Shown: one piece after another, positions 43,891 through 52,983 of the stretch | How positions within the stretch are numbered: position 1 is the first letter of the stretch | How the letters are laid out: every line of letters begins with the position of its first letter | Assembly (NCBI RefSeq): GCF_014655595.1 | Contig: NZ_BNBL01000011.1 | Span: forward strand, 144,683 to 208,682 | Length of the DNA stretch: 64,000 nucleotides | From: Streptomyces griseocarneus | GTDB taxonomy: Bacteria; Actinomycetota; Actinomycetes; Streptomycetales; Streptomycetaceae | Direction: 5' to 3' | The notes under the pieces: generated by a model | Told to the model about the DNA's origin: nothing | Seen by the model: only the letters and a program-made list of their open reading frames with translations | Databases searched by the model: none | Translations under genes and position numbers: made by a program

Positions 43891-44493
43891 ATGCCCCCCG
43901 CACTTGGAGACCGTGAAGCCCGCCGCGAGGACGTATCCCGGGCCGTGTGGCACGTCCTCGCCGACAAGGGGTTCGGCGGGCTGACGCTGCGCGCCGTCGC
44001 CGCCGCCATGGGCGTCTCGACCGGCATGCTCATGCACTACTTCCCGACCAAACGGGCCCTGGTCGCACACGCCCTGGACCTGTTGGAGAAGCGCACCGCG
44101 GAACGCCCCCGGCGCGAACGCCCCAGCGAGGGCCTTGCCGCGCTGAGAGCCATGCTGCTGGACGTCCTGCCGCTGACCTCGGACGACACCGCCCGCAACC
44201 GCATCTGGGTCAGTTCGTGGGACCTGGCCCTCGCCGACGACGCCCTCGGGGCGGACCAGGCCGACCGCTACGTCCGGATGCGCTCGGGGATCCGCCCGCA
44301 CCTCGAAGCCGCCCGCGACCTCGGCGAGCTGCCCGTGACCGCCGACCCGGAGCAACTCGCCGCCACCGCCGTCGCGTTCGTCCACGGACTGGTCGTCCAG
44401 GCCCTCTTCGACCCCGGCCGGTTCCCCGGCGACGTACAAATCGCCATGCTCGACGGCTTCCTCGCCTCGATTTCCTCGCCTCGATCGCGATGA
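43891..44493 (+). CDS. TetR-family transcriptional regulator
   Basis: The 200-residue protein has the TetR helix-turn-helix at residues 10-55 (SRAVWHVLADKGFGGLTLRAVAAAMGVSTGMLMHYFPTK) and a BetI/AcrR-like helical C-terminal domain (TARNRIWVSSWDLALADD, VVQALFDPGRF). It most probably represses the divergent GNAT-NTF2 fusion gene through the palindrome at 43857-43880. The transcript appears leaderless. Confidence 0.92.
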   Translation: MPPALGDREARREDVSRAVWHVLADKGFGGLTLRAVAAAMGVSTGMLMHYFPTKRALVAHALDLLEKRTAERPRRERPSEGLAALRAMLLDVLPLTSDDTARNRIWVSSWDLALADDALGADQADRYVRMRSGIRPHLEAARDLGELPVTADPEQLAATAVAFVHGLVVQALFDPGRFPGDVQIAMLDGFLASISSPRSR

Positions 44494-44583
44494 CCCGGAA
44501 CCCGGCCTGACGCCGACGCCGCCGCCGGCGAGACGGCACACAAAGCGGAGGCGGGGTCCCATCTCGCGGGCCAGAATGGCCCC

Positions 44584-45366
44584 ATGCGGCGTGATCAAGA
44601 GGAACAGCTGTCCGGTGGGAACGTCAGCGCCGGCGTCGTCCGTATCGGTGATACCGTCCGCCGCCCGGCCGGGCCATGGACACCGGCAGTGCACGCGCTG
44701 CTCACGCATCTCCACGGGACGGGCTTCCGGGCAGCCCCTCGCCCCCTGGGCATCGACGACCAGGGCCGGGAAGTACTGACCTTCATGCCCGGCGACGTGG
44801 TCTGGCCCGACCGGTTCGCTCTCGTGGAGCCTGCGCTGCGGCTTGCCCGCGTTGCGCGTCTGATCAGGGACTTCCACGACGCCGTGCAGGACTTCACGCC
44901 GCCGGCCGACGCCCAATGGCGGGTGCTCATCCCCGGCGAAGGCACCGACATCATCGCCCACCATGACCTTGCGCCATGGAACCTCGTGGTCGGCGGCGAA
45001 GACGAGTGGGCCTTCATCGACTGGGATACGGCAGCGCCCGGCTCCCGCCTGTGGGATGTCGCCTACGCCGTGCACGGCTTCATCCCGCTGTCCGCGCATA
45101 CCGACTGGCGGCGCACCGACGCCGCCGACCGCCTGCGGGTCTTCGCCGATGCCTACGGGCTCGACGAGGCCGAACGGCGCCACCTGGCGCCCCTGCTGGG
45201 GCGCCGCACCCGCTCCATGCACGACTTCCTGCGCGACCAGGCCGCCCAGGGCAACCAGCCCTGGTCCACCCTCTGGGCCGAAGGCCACGGCAACACCTGG
45301 CGGAGCGACGCCGAATACATCGAGCAGCGCGAAGACGAGTGGGCGCGCGCCTTGCTCGCCGGCTGA
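44584..45366 (+). CDS. APH-type phosphotransferase
   Basis: The 260-residue protein has the aminoglycoside-phosphotransferase/choline-kinase catalytic loop HHDLAPWNLV near residue 122 (Asp as base, Asn as Mg ligand) and the metal-binding FIDWDTA near 140. The N-terminal lobe is short (about 90 residues) and contains TVRRPAGPW and FMPGDVV, as in small APH enzymes. It probably phosphorylates a small hydroxylated molecule; antibiotic resistance is possible but not shown. No operon partner. Confidence 0.88.
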   Translation: MRRDQEEQLSGGNVSAGVVRIGDTVRRPAGPWTPAVHALLTHLHGTGFRAAPRPLGIDDQGREVLTFMPGDVVWPDRFALVEPALRLARVARLIRDFHDAVQDFTPPADAQWRVLIPGEGTDIIAHHDLAPWNLVVGGEDEWAFIDWDTAAPGSRLWDVAYAVHGFIPLSAHTDWRRTDAADRLRVFADAYGLDEAERRHLAPLLGRRTRSMHDFLRDQAAQGNQPWSTLWAEGHGNTWRSDAEYIEQREDEWARALLAG

Positions 45367-45429
45367 GCCGGGCCGAGAGCACCGCTGGTCGATCGGTCCC
45401 TCGGCCGGCCGTCGCTCCGGGTCGGCGTG

Positions 45430-45774
45430 TCAGAGAACGAGGCGAAGCGTCTTGTCGGCCGCGCCGTTGACATCCAGCTCGCGCATGCCGATGTTCATCG
45501 AAGGGTCACTGGCCACGTCCGGGCACCAGTCGAATACCGAGAAGGGCACGTTCTCGGGGAACGGCCCCGCCCATTGGGTGTTGTCGACGGCGAAGGCGTA
45601 CCAGTACCAGTAGCGGTTGAGGGCAGCGAGATTCCCGCCGTACACGACGGCGGACCCGCCCGGCTCGATGACCCACCAGCCGGTCCTGCGCCAGGGCTCC
45701 GGCCGGCAGTTCCGGTCGAGCCGCTCGATCATGACGTTGACCTTCCGGGAATATCCGTTCTCGAAGCGCAGCAT
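45430..45774 (-). CDS. DUF1036-like small protein
   Basis: The 114-residue protein reads ENGYSRKVNVMIERLDRNC, then WRRTGWWVIEPGGSAVVYGG and NRYWYWYAFAVDNTQWAGPF, a pattern close to DUF1036 (surface-stress or secreted beta-sandwich proteins). No signal peptide is present. It is 12 bp downstream of the 81-residue gene at 46032 and has its own GGCGAGG ribosome site, so they form an operon. Function unknown. Confidence 0.6.
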   Translation of the reverse strand: MLRFENGYSRKVNVMIERLDRNCRPEPWRRTGWWVIEPGGSAVVYGGNLAALNRYWYWYAFAVDNTQWAGPFPENVPFSVFDWCPDVASDPSMNIGMRELDVNGAADKTLRLVL

Positions 45775-45786
45775 GTGCCTCGCCCC

Positions 45787-46032
45787 TCAGTTCCCGGCTC
45801 CGGCAGGCCTCCGCCGGACGGCGGCGCCTCCACTCCCCTGGCCCGCTGCCGACTCCTCGGCCGCACCGAGTACACCCGACCGCTCCACCCGGACGGCACC
45901 GGAGATTCCGGCGGCCTGGGTTGCCTCCTGCGCCGCGATTTCCGTGGTGTTCGACGCGGCGGCCGCCAGTTGCTGCGGATCGACGCTCGATGTGGGGTCC
46001 ACCTGAACACTTTCCGAAGGTTCATCGGGCAT
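45787..46032 (-). CDS. Hypothetical 81-residue protein
   Basis: The start at 46032 is supported by GGAAGGAG 9 nt upstream. The protein is rich in Ala, Ser, Gln and Gly, with QQLAAAASNTTEIAAQEATQAAG in the middle, and probably forms a helix with disordered ends. No family is recognised. It is the first gene of an operon with the DUF1036-like gene. The 46033-46200 DNA before it is AT-rich and likely contains the promoter. Confidence 0.6.
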   Translation of the reverse strand: MPDEPSESVQVDPTSSVDPQQLAAAASNTTEIAAQEATQAAGISGAVRVERSGVLGAAEESAAGQGSGGAAVRRRPAGAGN

Positions 46033-46209
46033 GAGACGACACTCCTTCCGTGCCGGTCACCCACCGTCTGTTACGGGCGGCGACTCATCTCCAGCCCCAT
46101 GATGAAATCGAGAGGGATACATCGCAATGAATCGGCGATAAATAGTAATAATCACGGAAGATGGCGCCGTTCCGCATCCATCCGCCGCCGCGTGGCCTCG
46201 CTGTCGCGG

Positions 46210-47103
46210 TCAGGCAGGGTGCTCGGCGCACAGGCAGCCGACACCCCGGGCGATCCATTCCTGCCCTTCCCATTCCGGATGCCGCTCTATCATCAGGGCG
46301 CTGACCTCCTCGACGATCGTCTCCTGGCTCATGGCCGAGTCCCGGCGCCTCCAGGTCTCGTCGCGCAGCAGCTGGAGGTAGTCGCCGACGTCGGCCAGCA
46401 GTTGGGGGCCGCCGATGTCGCCGTGGCCGGGGACGACCAGCTGCGGGCGTGCGGCGGCCAGCCGCCGCATGACCGTGATCCAGCGGGTCGCGGACACGTC
46501 GGTGTCGTGCGGGGGGAACCACGGGAAGATCGAGAACTGCCCGGCCTCCACCAGGTCGCCGGTGAACATCACTTCTGCGTCGGGGACGGTGACGACCTGG
46601 TCGCCCCTGCTGTGCGCCCGGCCGGTGGCCCGAAGGCGCACCGTTCGGCCGCCCAGGTCGAGATCGTGGGCGGTGTCGTAGACGACGCCCGGCGTGGGCA
46701 GTTCGACGCCCTCCAGCTGACGGGCGACCGGCTCGCCCAGCTCTCTGAACATGGCGAGGTAGCCGGGGCCCTTGGCGGCGAGGTCCTGCGCCTGCGCCTT
46801 GTTGATCAGGAACGTCGCCTCCCCGGCGAAGACCTGGGCGCCGAAGGCGTGCTCGGGGTGGAAATGTGTCGTCGTCAGGTACAGCCTGCGGCCTTGGGCG
46901 TACTCCATGGCGAACCTCAGCACGGTTTCGGCGTTGCGCGGGCCCATGCCGGTCTCGACGACCAGTACCGAGTGCGTGCCGCCGATGACACCGATGTTGG
47001 GCACGAGCTGGAGGCGGCGGTTCGGGATCACGACCAGGTCGCGGGCGAGTTCCCGCACTCCTTCGGTCTGTACGACGGGCGCGGGCAGTACGTATTCGGT
47101 CAT
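46210..47103 (-). CDS. MBL-fold metallo-hydrolase
   Basis: The 297-residue protein starts at the ATG at 47103. The metal loop reads TTTHFHPEHAFG, i.e. HxHxEH with Glu in place of the usual Asp. Further ligands are His in GRAHSRGD, Asp in FTGDLVEAG and His in VPGHGD. It belongs to the beta-lactamase-like hydrolase superfamily. It is divergent from a LysR regulator, which may control it. Substrate unknown. Confidence 0.88.
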   Translation of the reverse strand: MTEYVLPAPVVQTEGVRELARDLVVIPNRRLQLVPNIGVIGGTHSVLVVETGMGPRNAETVLRFAMEYAQGRRLYLTTTHFHPEHAFGAQVFAGEATFLINKAQAQDLAAKGPGYLAMFRELGEPVARQLEGVELPTPGVVYDTAHDLDLGGRTVRLRATGRAHSRGDQVVTVPDAEVMFTGDLVEAGQFSIFPWFPPHDTDVSATRWITVMRRLAAARPQLVVPGHGDIGGPQLLADVGDYLQLLRDETWRRRDSAMSQETIVEEVSALMIERHPEWEGQEWIARGVGCLCAEHPA

Positions 47104-47219
47104 GGGACCGGCTCCTTGGGGAGTGCTGTCGTGAACTGCCCCCACCTCATCGCCCGCCCGTTGTGGGTGTCCATGTCCGCTTCGGTCCTGCGGATGCCGG
47201 GCGGGTATCGTCGCTGGTC

Positions 47220-48161
47220 GTGGACCTCCGCTTGCTCCGCTATTTCGTGGCCGTCGCCGAAGAGCGCCACTTCGGGCGGGCCGCCACGCGTCTTCACATG
47301 ACCCAGCCGCCGCTGAGCCGGGCCATCAAGCAGCTCGAGACCGAGCTCGGTACCGTTCTGCTCCACCGCTCCGCCACGGCCGTCTCCCTGACCGCCTCGG
47401 GCAGCGCGCTCTACGACGGGGCTCGCTCGCTGCTGGAGCAGGCCGAGCAGGTCCGCGCCCGGGTGGCCGCCGTGGCCGGCCCTGCCACCCTCACGCTGGG
47501 GATCCTCGCCGACAGCGCCGAACAGGCAGGTCCCCGTCTGGTCGCCGCCTTCCGCCGGCGTCACCCCGAGGTCCGGGTACGCGTCCGCGAAGCCGATCTC
47601 ACCGATCCGACCGCCGGGCTGCGGTCCGGCCTCGTCGCCGTCGCGCTCACCCGGGCGCCGTTCGACGAAACCGGCATCAGCACGCGCGTCCTGCGCTCCG
47701 ACCCCGTCGGGGCGGTCCTGCGCACCGACGACCCCCTCGCCCGCCGCGACGTCCTGCACCTGCGCGATCTCGCCGATCGCCGCTGGTTCCGGCTGTCCGA
47801 GGAGGCCGACCCCTTCTGGCGCGCGTTCTGGAACGGCGTCACGCCTTCCCGCGAGGCAGCCGAGGGCCCGGTGGTGCGCACCGTCCATGAGTGTCTGCAG
47901 GCGGTGCTGTGGAACGGCTCGGTCGGCCTCGCGCCTCTCACCCATGCGCTGCCCGAGGGGCTGGCTTGTGTTCCCGTGGCCGACATGCCGACCAGTGACC
48001 TGGTCGTCGCCTGGAACAGCGCCGACACGACTCCGCTCATCAACTCGTTCACCCGCATCGCCGCGACGCTCTACCGCTCGCCGGCTCCACAGGCAGGAGC
48101 GGGGCGTGCCCGCCGTCCCGGCGGCGGGCCGCGCCCCGGCCCGGATCGAGCCGGGGCTTGA
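47220..48161 (+). CDS. LysR-family transcriptional regulator
   Basis: The 313-residue protein is read from the GTG at 47220. The N-terminal helix-turn-helix is canonical (LRLLRYFVAVAEERHFGRAATRLHMTQPPLSRAIKQLETELG) and is followed by a periplasmic-binding-like effector domain with LTLGILADSAEQ and a C-terminal Pro/Arg-rich tail. A TATCGT -10 box ends 8 nt before the GTG, suggesting a leaderless mRNA. The divergent MBL-fold gene is the likely target. Confidence 0.92.
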   Translation: MDLRLLRYFVAVAEERHFGRAATRLHMTQPPLSRAIKQLETELGTVLLHRSATAVSLTASGSALYDGARSLLEQAEQVRARVAAVAGPATLTLGILADSAEQAGPRLVAAFRRRHPEVRVRVREADLTDPTAGLRSGLVAVALTRAPFDETGISTRVLRSDPVGAVLRTDDPLARRDVLHLRDLADRRWFRLSEEADPFWRAFWNGVTPSREAAEGPVVRTVHECLQAVLWNGSVGLAPLTHALPEGLACVPVADMPTSDLVVAWNSADTTPLINSFTRIAATLYRSPAPQAGAGRARRPGGGPRPGPDRAGA

Positions 48162-48163
48162 CG

Positions 48164-49108
48164 TCAGGGGGCCAGAGCGGTGAGCACCGCCCGGGCCATG
48201 GCGCGCTCGCCGTCCGCGTTGGGGTGGAGCGGGAGGGCCGGCTTGAGCGGCAGCAGTCCCTCGATCCAGGGGCTGGACGAGCAGCTGTCGTGGCCCTTGG
48301 TGGCGGCCGTCGTGTCGACGTACGTGGCGCCGCTCGCCGCGGCGACACCGGCGAGCTTGTCGTTGAGCTCCCCGAGGACCGAGCGCAGATAGGTGAGGTC
48401 GCCGGTCGTGACGGTCATCTTGCCCAGGCACCGCTTGGCGTCGTCCGGCAGCACCGCCGGATAGCCGACGAGCAGCACCCGGGCCGCCGGCGCCTTGGCC
48501 CGCAGGCGCTGCAGGCTGCCGGAGAGCTGTGCGGCGGCCGCGTCCAGCCGCCGGCTGAGCGTGTCCTTGTAGTGGGCGCGGCACGGCGCCCCGAGGGGGT
48601 TGGTGATGGCCAGGGCCGAGCAGGTGGCGACGACGTCGACGAAGCCGAGGTCCGACGTGCCGAGGTTGTTGCCGCCGACGGTGAGCGTGACGAGCGAGGT
48701 GTCCGGGGTGACGGCGTCGAGCTGGGGGCCGTTGACGACGATCCCGGCGTCGGTCTGGGCCGTGGTGAGCGCGCTCACCTTCGCCGCGGCGCAGGTCCGG
48801 TCGGTGTACGCGGCCGGGGCGAGGGTCGCGGCGACGACGTGGCCGTAGTTGTGGTCGGAGCGCAGGCACAGCCCGCCCGAGATCGCGGGGACGCCCGCTC
48901 CGGCGGCGTACGAGTCGCCGAGCGCCACGTACCTGCCGGACGCGCTCCCGGCGGCCGGGGCCGCCGCGTGGGCGGGGGTGGTGACGCCGCCGAGCGCGGC
49001 GGCCACGAGGGCGCCGGCCACGGCGGCCGGCCACCGGCGGCGGCCCACGGCCGGCGTGCGGTGCGGGGTGTTGGCGGTGGGGGCGGTGGTGGGGGCGGTT
49101 CTGGGCAC
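48164..49108 (-). CDS. Secreted SGNH/GDSL hydrolase
   Basis: The 314-residue protein is read from a GTG at 49108 with AGGAGAG 5 nt upstream; open sequence further up lacks a site. A Sec signal (RRRWPAAVAGALVAAALGG, cleavage after AHA) leads to YVALGDSYAAGAGVP (block I, catalytic Ser), TVGGNNLG (Gly-Asn) and LHPNADGE (His of block V). Three Cys pairs match the streptomycete extracellular lipase/esterase type. It is an extracellular ester hydrolase, divergent from a PucR regulator and convergent with the LysR gene. Confidence 0.92.
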   Translation of the reverse strand: MPRTAPTTAPTANTPHRTPAVGRRRWPAAVAGALVAAALGGVTTPAHAAAPAAGSASGRYVALGDSYAAGAGVPAISGGLCLRSDHNYGHVVAATLAPAAYTDRTCAAAKVSALTTAQTDAGIVVNGPQLDAVTPDTSLVTLTVGGNNLGTSDLGFVDVVATCSALAITNPLGAPCRAHYKDTLSRRLDAAAAQLSGSLQRLRAKAPAARVLLVGYPAVLPDDAKRCLGKMTVTTGDLTYLRSVLGELNDKLAGVAAASGATYVDTTAATKGHDSCSSSPWIEGLLPLKPALPLHPNADGERAMARAVLTALAP

Positions 49109-49283
49109 GGCGTCTCTCCTGGGGAAGGTGACGGACAGGGTGTCGAAACCGGCCGGTAACGTTCCCGACATCGTCGTGGCCTCCCGCCCCTCGGGCCATG
49201 TGCGGGCGCACAACACCGCGGCGGTCACGGTTGTCCGTACGCACAACCGGAGCACCCGGCTTTCCGTGGGTAACCTGCCGGAC

Positions 49284-50483
49284 ATGAGCCGGACCACCGC
49301 CCCGCCCGCCGAAATCGCCCCCGTCGCCGCCGTGTTGCTGGGCCGGGTGCGGGAGCTGAGCGCGCGGATGGCACGCCGCATACGGGCCGAGGTCGGCTAC
49401 TACGGCAGCGACGACCACGTGCCCTTCGAGGAACTGTGCGCGTCGTGCCGGCACAACGCCGAGCTCGTCTTCGGCCAGTTGGCGCACTGCCGCGGGAGCG
49501 ACATGGCCCCGGCCCGGGAGACGGGTCGCGCGCGGGCGCTCCAAGGGGCTCCCCTGGGGGAGTTGCTGCACGCCTACCGCGTCGGCTCCGAACTGCTGTG
49601 GTCCGAGCTGGCCGCCGAGGCCCGCGCCAGTGCCGGCGTCACCACCGACACCTTCGTGGCCCTGGCCGCGTGGTGGATGAACGAGGGTCTCGCGGCGGCG
49701 GCCGGCGAGGCCTACCGCGAGGCGGCGTCCGCGTTGCTGCTGCAGCGCGAACGCGAGCGCTCCGTCCTGGTGGAGGCGCTGTTCACGGGGCTGCTGACGG
49801 ACAGCACCACGCTCTGGGAGGCGGCCGGGGTGCTCGGGCTGCCGGCCGAGGGGCCGTACGTCGTGGCGGCGGCCCGGGTGCCGGCACCGGGGCGGGAGGC
49901 GCTGCCCGGCATCGAGGCACGGCTGCTGGCCGAGCGGACGCGCTCGGCGTGGCGACTGCTGCCCGACCTCCAGATCGGGGTGGTCGCCGCGCACGGCCCC
50001 GGCGGGGAGGAGGCGCTGCTGCGCGCGCTGGGCCGCTTTCCCGGGGCGCGGGTGGGGCTGAGCCCGCCGTACGACACGCTGCGCGAGACGCCCAGGGCGC
50101 TGCGGCTCGCCCGCCTCGCGCTGGAGGGGCTGCGCGGGGAGACGGCGGGCGTCTCCCGGTTCGACGACGGTCCGGTCTCCCTGCTGGTGGCGGCGGCCCC
50201 GGAGGAGGCCGGCCGGATCGCGCGGGCGGTCCTCGCGCGCGTACTGGACCTCCCGGCCGACGAGCGGAGCCGACTGCTGGAGACCCTGGAGGGCTGGTAC
50301 ACGGCGGGCGGCTCCACGACCGGCGCGGCCGCCCTGCTGTACTGCCACCGCAACACCGTGCGCTACCGGCTGCGCAGGCTGGAGGAACTGACCGGCCTGT
50401 CGCTGACCGACCCGCGGGCCGTCGCCGATCTCGCGGTGGCGCTACGGGCGCTGCGCCTGCTGCCTCCGCCCGACCGTTCCTGA
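49284..50483 (+). CDS. PucR-family transcriptional regulator
   Basis: The 399-residue protein starts at the ATG at 49284, 7 nt after TAACCT (49271-49276), so it is probably leaderless. The C-terminus has the PucR helix-turn-helix TGAAALLYCHRNTVRYRLRRLEELTGLSL, the middle a GGDEF-like region and the N-terminus a helical sensor region (RRIRAEVGYYGSD). It probably regulates the divergent secreted hydrolase or itself. Confidence 0.88.
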   Translation: MSRTTAPPAEIAPVAAVLLGRVRELSARMARRIRAEVGYYGSDDHVPFEELCASCRHNAELVFGQLAHCRGSDMAPARETGRARALQGAPLGELLHAYRVGSELLWSELAAEARASAGVTTDTFVALAAWWMNEGLAAAAGEAYREAASALLLQRERERSVLVEALFTGLLTDSTTLWEAAGVLGLPAEGPYVVAAARVPAPGREALPGIEARLLAERTRSAWRLLPDLQIGVVAAHGPGGEEALLRALGRFPGARVGLSPPYDTLRETPRALRLARLALEGLRGETAGVSRFDDGPVSLLVAAAPEEAGRIARAVLARVLDLPADERSRLLETLEGWYTAGGSTTGAAALLYCHRNTVRYRLRRLEELTGLSLTDPRAVADLAVALRALRLLPPPDRS

Positions 50484-50515
50484 CCGCCCGGCCGTTCCTG
50501 GCCGCCCGGCCGTCC

Positions 50516-50540
50516 CCGCCGGCGGCCGACCGGCCGGCGG
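50516..50540. terminator. Possible GC hairpin between convergent genes
   Basis: CCGCCGGC (50516-50523) and GCCGGCGG (50533-50540) can pair over 8 bp with a 9-nt loop, between the PucR gene and nadE. In such GC-rich DNA this may be chance. Confidence 0.35.
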
Positions 50541-50585
50541 AGGCAGGAGGCAGGGGGCAGGGGCGGCCTTCGGGCAGGGCAGGCC

Positions 50586-51416
50586 TTAGGGAGCGATGGG
50601 CAGCTGGCGCTTGTGCTCGGTGAGGCGGTAGCGGTTGACGATCGTTTCGAAGGCCCGCTCGTCCACCGGCTTGCCCTCGAGGAAGTCGTCGATGTCGTCG
50701 TAGGTGACGCCGAGCGCGTCCTCGTCGGCCTTGCCCGGGTCGAGGGTCTCCAGGTCGGCCGTCGGGGTCTTCCACACCAGCTCGGCGGGCGCGCCCAGCG
50801 CGTCCGCGACGGCGCGCACCCGGCGCTTGGTCAGCCCGGTGAGCGGGACGAGGTCGGCGGCGCCGTCGCCGAACTTGGTGAAGAAGCCGGAGACCGCCTC
50901 GGCGGCGTGGTCGGTGCCGACGACCAGGCCGTTGTGCGCTCCGGCCACCGCGTACTGGGCGATCATGCGCTGCCGGGCCTTGATGTTGCCGTGCACGAAG
51001 TCCTGGTGGCCGGCGTCGCGGAAGCCCACGCCGGCGGCCAGCGAGGCCTCGAGCGCGGCGTCGCTCGCGGGCTTGATGTCCACGGTCAGCACGTGGTCGG
51101 CCCGGATGAAGGAGAGCGCGAGCTGGGCATCGTGCTCGTCGGCCTGGACTCCGTAGGGCAGCCGCATCGCGTAGAAGCGCGCCTCGTGCCCGGCGGCGCG
51201 GGCCCGCTCGACGGCGAGCTGGCACAGTCGGCCGGCGGTGGTGGAGTCGACGCCGCCGCTGATGCCGAGCACGAGGGAGCGCAGACCGGTGGAGGTCAGT
51301 CGCCCGGCGAGGAAGGCCACCCGGCGCTCGATCTCCTGCCCGGCCTCGAAGGTCTCGGCGACCTGGAGTTCCCGGGCGATCTCCTGCTGCAGGGCGGTGG
51401 ACGCCGGCTCGCTCAC
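50586..51416 (-). CDS. nadE: Ammonia-dependent NAD synthetase
   Basis: The 276-residue protein is read from a GTG at 51416 with AAGGAG 5 nt upstream. It contains the ATP pyrophosphatase P-loop LGISGGVDSTTAGRL near residue 48, VHGNIKARQRM, VVGTDHAAEAVSGFFTKFGDGAADLVPL and KTPTADLE. It amidates nicotinate adenine dinucleotide with ammonia in the last step of NAD synthesis. Length equals the ammonia-dependent class without a glutaminase domain. This is one of the few housekeeping genes in the window. Confidence 0.97.
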   Translation of the reverse strand: MSEPASTALQQEIARELQVAETFEAGQEIERRVAFLAGRLTSTGLRSLVLGISGGVDSTTAGRLCQLAVERARAAGHEARFYAMRLPYGVQADEHDAQLALSFIRADHVLTVDIKPASDAALEASLAAGVGFRDAGHQDFVHGNIKARQRMIAQYAVAGAHNGLVVGTDHAAEAVSGFFTKFGDGAADLVPLTGLTKRRVRAVADALGAPAELVWKTPTADLETLDPGKADEDALGVTYDDIDDFLEGKPVDERAFETIVNRYRLTEHKRQLPIAP

Positions 51417-51589
51417 GTCTGCTCCTTGTTCCTGTTCACGATGTGCTGTCGCACCCACCCTAGCCAGGGGCCGTCCGGCGGATCGGGGCAAGGGGTCGGA
51501 AGGCCGTGCGGTGGGGCGTACGAGGGGCGCGTCCGGGTCGTTCCACCCGCGGCCGGCGGGGCGGGCGCCGGCGGCTAGGGTGCGTCCTC

Positions 51590-52927
51590 GTGGACGCTGC
51601 CGAACTCGACCGACGGGCCCGTACGTGCGACGGGTGGATCCCCACGCATCTGGTCTCGTACCTCGTCGAGCATGGTCATCTCGACGAGGTACGGGACCGG
51701 GCGCGCGGCGGCGACTGGTTCTGTGCGGAGGCGTGGGCGCGGTTCCTCGTCGACCGGGACCGGCGGGACGAGGCCCTGGAGGTGCTCGCCCCCTACCTCG
51801 AGACGGGCTGGTGGGAGGCGGCCCGCACCGTCGCCGAGCTGCTCGAGGGGTGGGGACGGGCGGACGAGGCCATCGCGCTCGTCCGCCCGCACGCGGAGGC
51901 CGGGGAGCGGTCGGCGCTGAACCGTTTCGCGCTGCTGCTCGCCCGGCACGGCCGGGCCGCCGAGGCGTACGCCCTGCTCCGGCCGCACATCGAGGACTGG
52001 TTCCTCGCCGACGCCCTGGTCGAGGTGACCGCCGGGCTGGGCCTGGACGAGGAGGTCGCCGCGCTCCTGGCCGCCCGCGTCGAGGCGGGGCACCGGTGCG
52101 ACGGGCCGGCATGCGACAGGCGGACTCCCGCACCCTGGAATGCCGTCGGCCTGCTGGCCGCCGTACGGGAGCGGCAGGGGCGGACCGACGAGGCCATCGC
52201 CCTGCTCCGCACGCGCGAGACCACGTCGGTCAACGGCCGTGACCAGTTGGCCGAGCTGTTCGCCCGGCACGGCCGGATCGACGAGCTGCGGGAGTACGCG
52301 GCCGAGCCCCTCGGGGATGCCGCGCGCCGTCTCGCCGAGCATCTGGAAGAGCGCGGGGACGTGGCGGGCGCGATCGAGGTGTACCGGCCGCTCGTGGCGG
52401 ACGGTTCGACGTACGCGCCGATGCGGCTCGCGGAGCTCCTGGCCCGGCACGGGCGGGGTGACGAGGCGGTCGAGGTGCTGCGGTCCCTGCCGCGCTCGGA
52501 GGGCGGCGATTCCGATTGCGTCGCCGACGCGTTGTGCACGCTGTACCTCGGCCAGGGCCGGCCCGAGGACGGCCTGGCGTACCTCGACGGCCTCAGGGCC
52601 CGTGCCGGTCAGGAGGAGTGGGAGTTCTTCCACCTGCGGACCCGTCTTCTCGTCGCCCACGGTCGCGTGGAGGAGGCGATCGAGGAGGCACGGGCACGCC
52701 CCGACGCGGACAGCTGGTACGGGTCGCAGCTCATCGCCGAACTGCTCTCCGCCGCCGGGCGTCCGGAGGAGGCCGTCGCGGCCCTGGACCCGGCCTCCGA
52801 GAGCAACTGGAGCGTCCTCGCCGCACACCTCATGGAGCTGGGGCGCGTCAAGGACGCCGTGGCCGTACTCCAGCGGCGGAGGGCGCCCATTGAGCCTCTT
52901 GCCTGGAGTGCCACTCCCCCCTGGTAG
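51590..52927 (+). CDS. TPR/Sel1-like helical-repeat protein
   Basis: The 445-residue protein is read from a GTG at 51590; a TAGGGT -10 (51576-51581) ends 8 nt upstream, so the mRNA is probably leaderless. It consists of repeated helical pairs of about 34 residues: units such as ARHGRAAEAYALLRPH, ERQGRTDEAIALLRT, ARHGRGDEAVEVLRSL and SAAGRPEEAVAALDP recur regularly. There is no enzymatic motif, signal or membrane segment. It is likely a protein-interaction scaffold. Families of such proteins are widespread in streptomycetes without assigned function. Confidence 0.8.
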   Translation: MDAAELDRRARTCDGWIPTHLVSYLVEHGHLDEVRDRARGGDWFCAEAWARFLVDRDRRDEALEVLAPYLETGWWEAARTVAELLEGWGRADEAIALVRPHAEAGERSALNRFALLLARHGRAAEAYALLRPHIEDWFLADALVEVTAGLGLDEEVAALLAARVEAGHRCDGPACDRRTPAPWNAVGLLAAVRERQGRTDEAIALLRTRETTSVNGRDQLAELFARHGRIDELREYAAEPLGDAARRLAEHLEERGDVAGAIEVYRPLVADGSTYAPMRLAELLARHGRGDEAVEVLRSLPRSEGGDSDCVADALCTLYLGQGRPEDGLAYLDGLRARAGQEEWEFFHLRTRLLVAHGRVEEAIEEARARPDADSWYGSQLIAELLSAAGRPEEAVAALDPASESNWSVLAAHLMELGRVKDAVAVLQRRRAPIEPLAWSATPPW

Positions 52928-52983
52928 CAGTCGGGTGCATACGTCCCGGAATGCGGCGAGGACCGCCGACCCGCACCGCCGCG

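Noticed and set aside
43837..45288. N-terminal extension of the GNAT-NTF2 frame to 45288
   Set aside because: It would run antisense through the TetR and APH genes; the GTG at 43836 with its ribosome site gives the expected GNAT N-terminus.
47100..50348. A 1082-codon open frame on the minus strand
   Set aside because: It covers the LysR, SGNH and PucR genes in a wrong frame; composition is Arg/Gly/Ala-biased shadow sequence while the real genes show clear domains.
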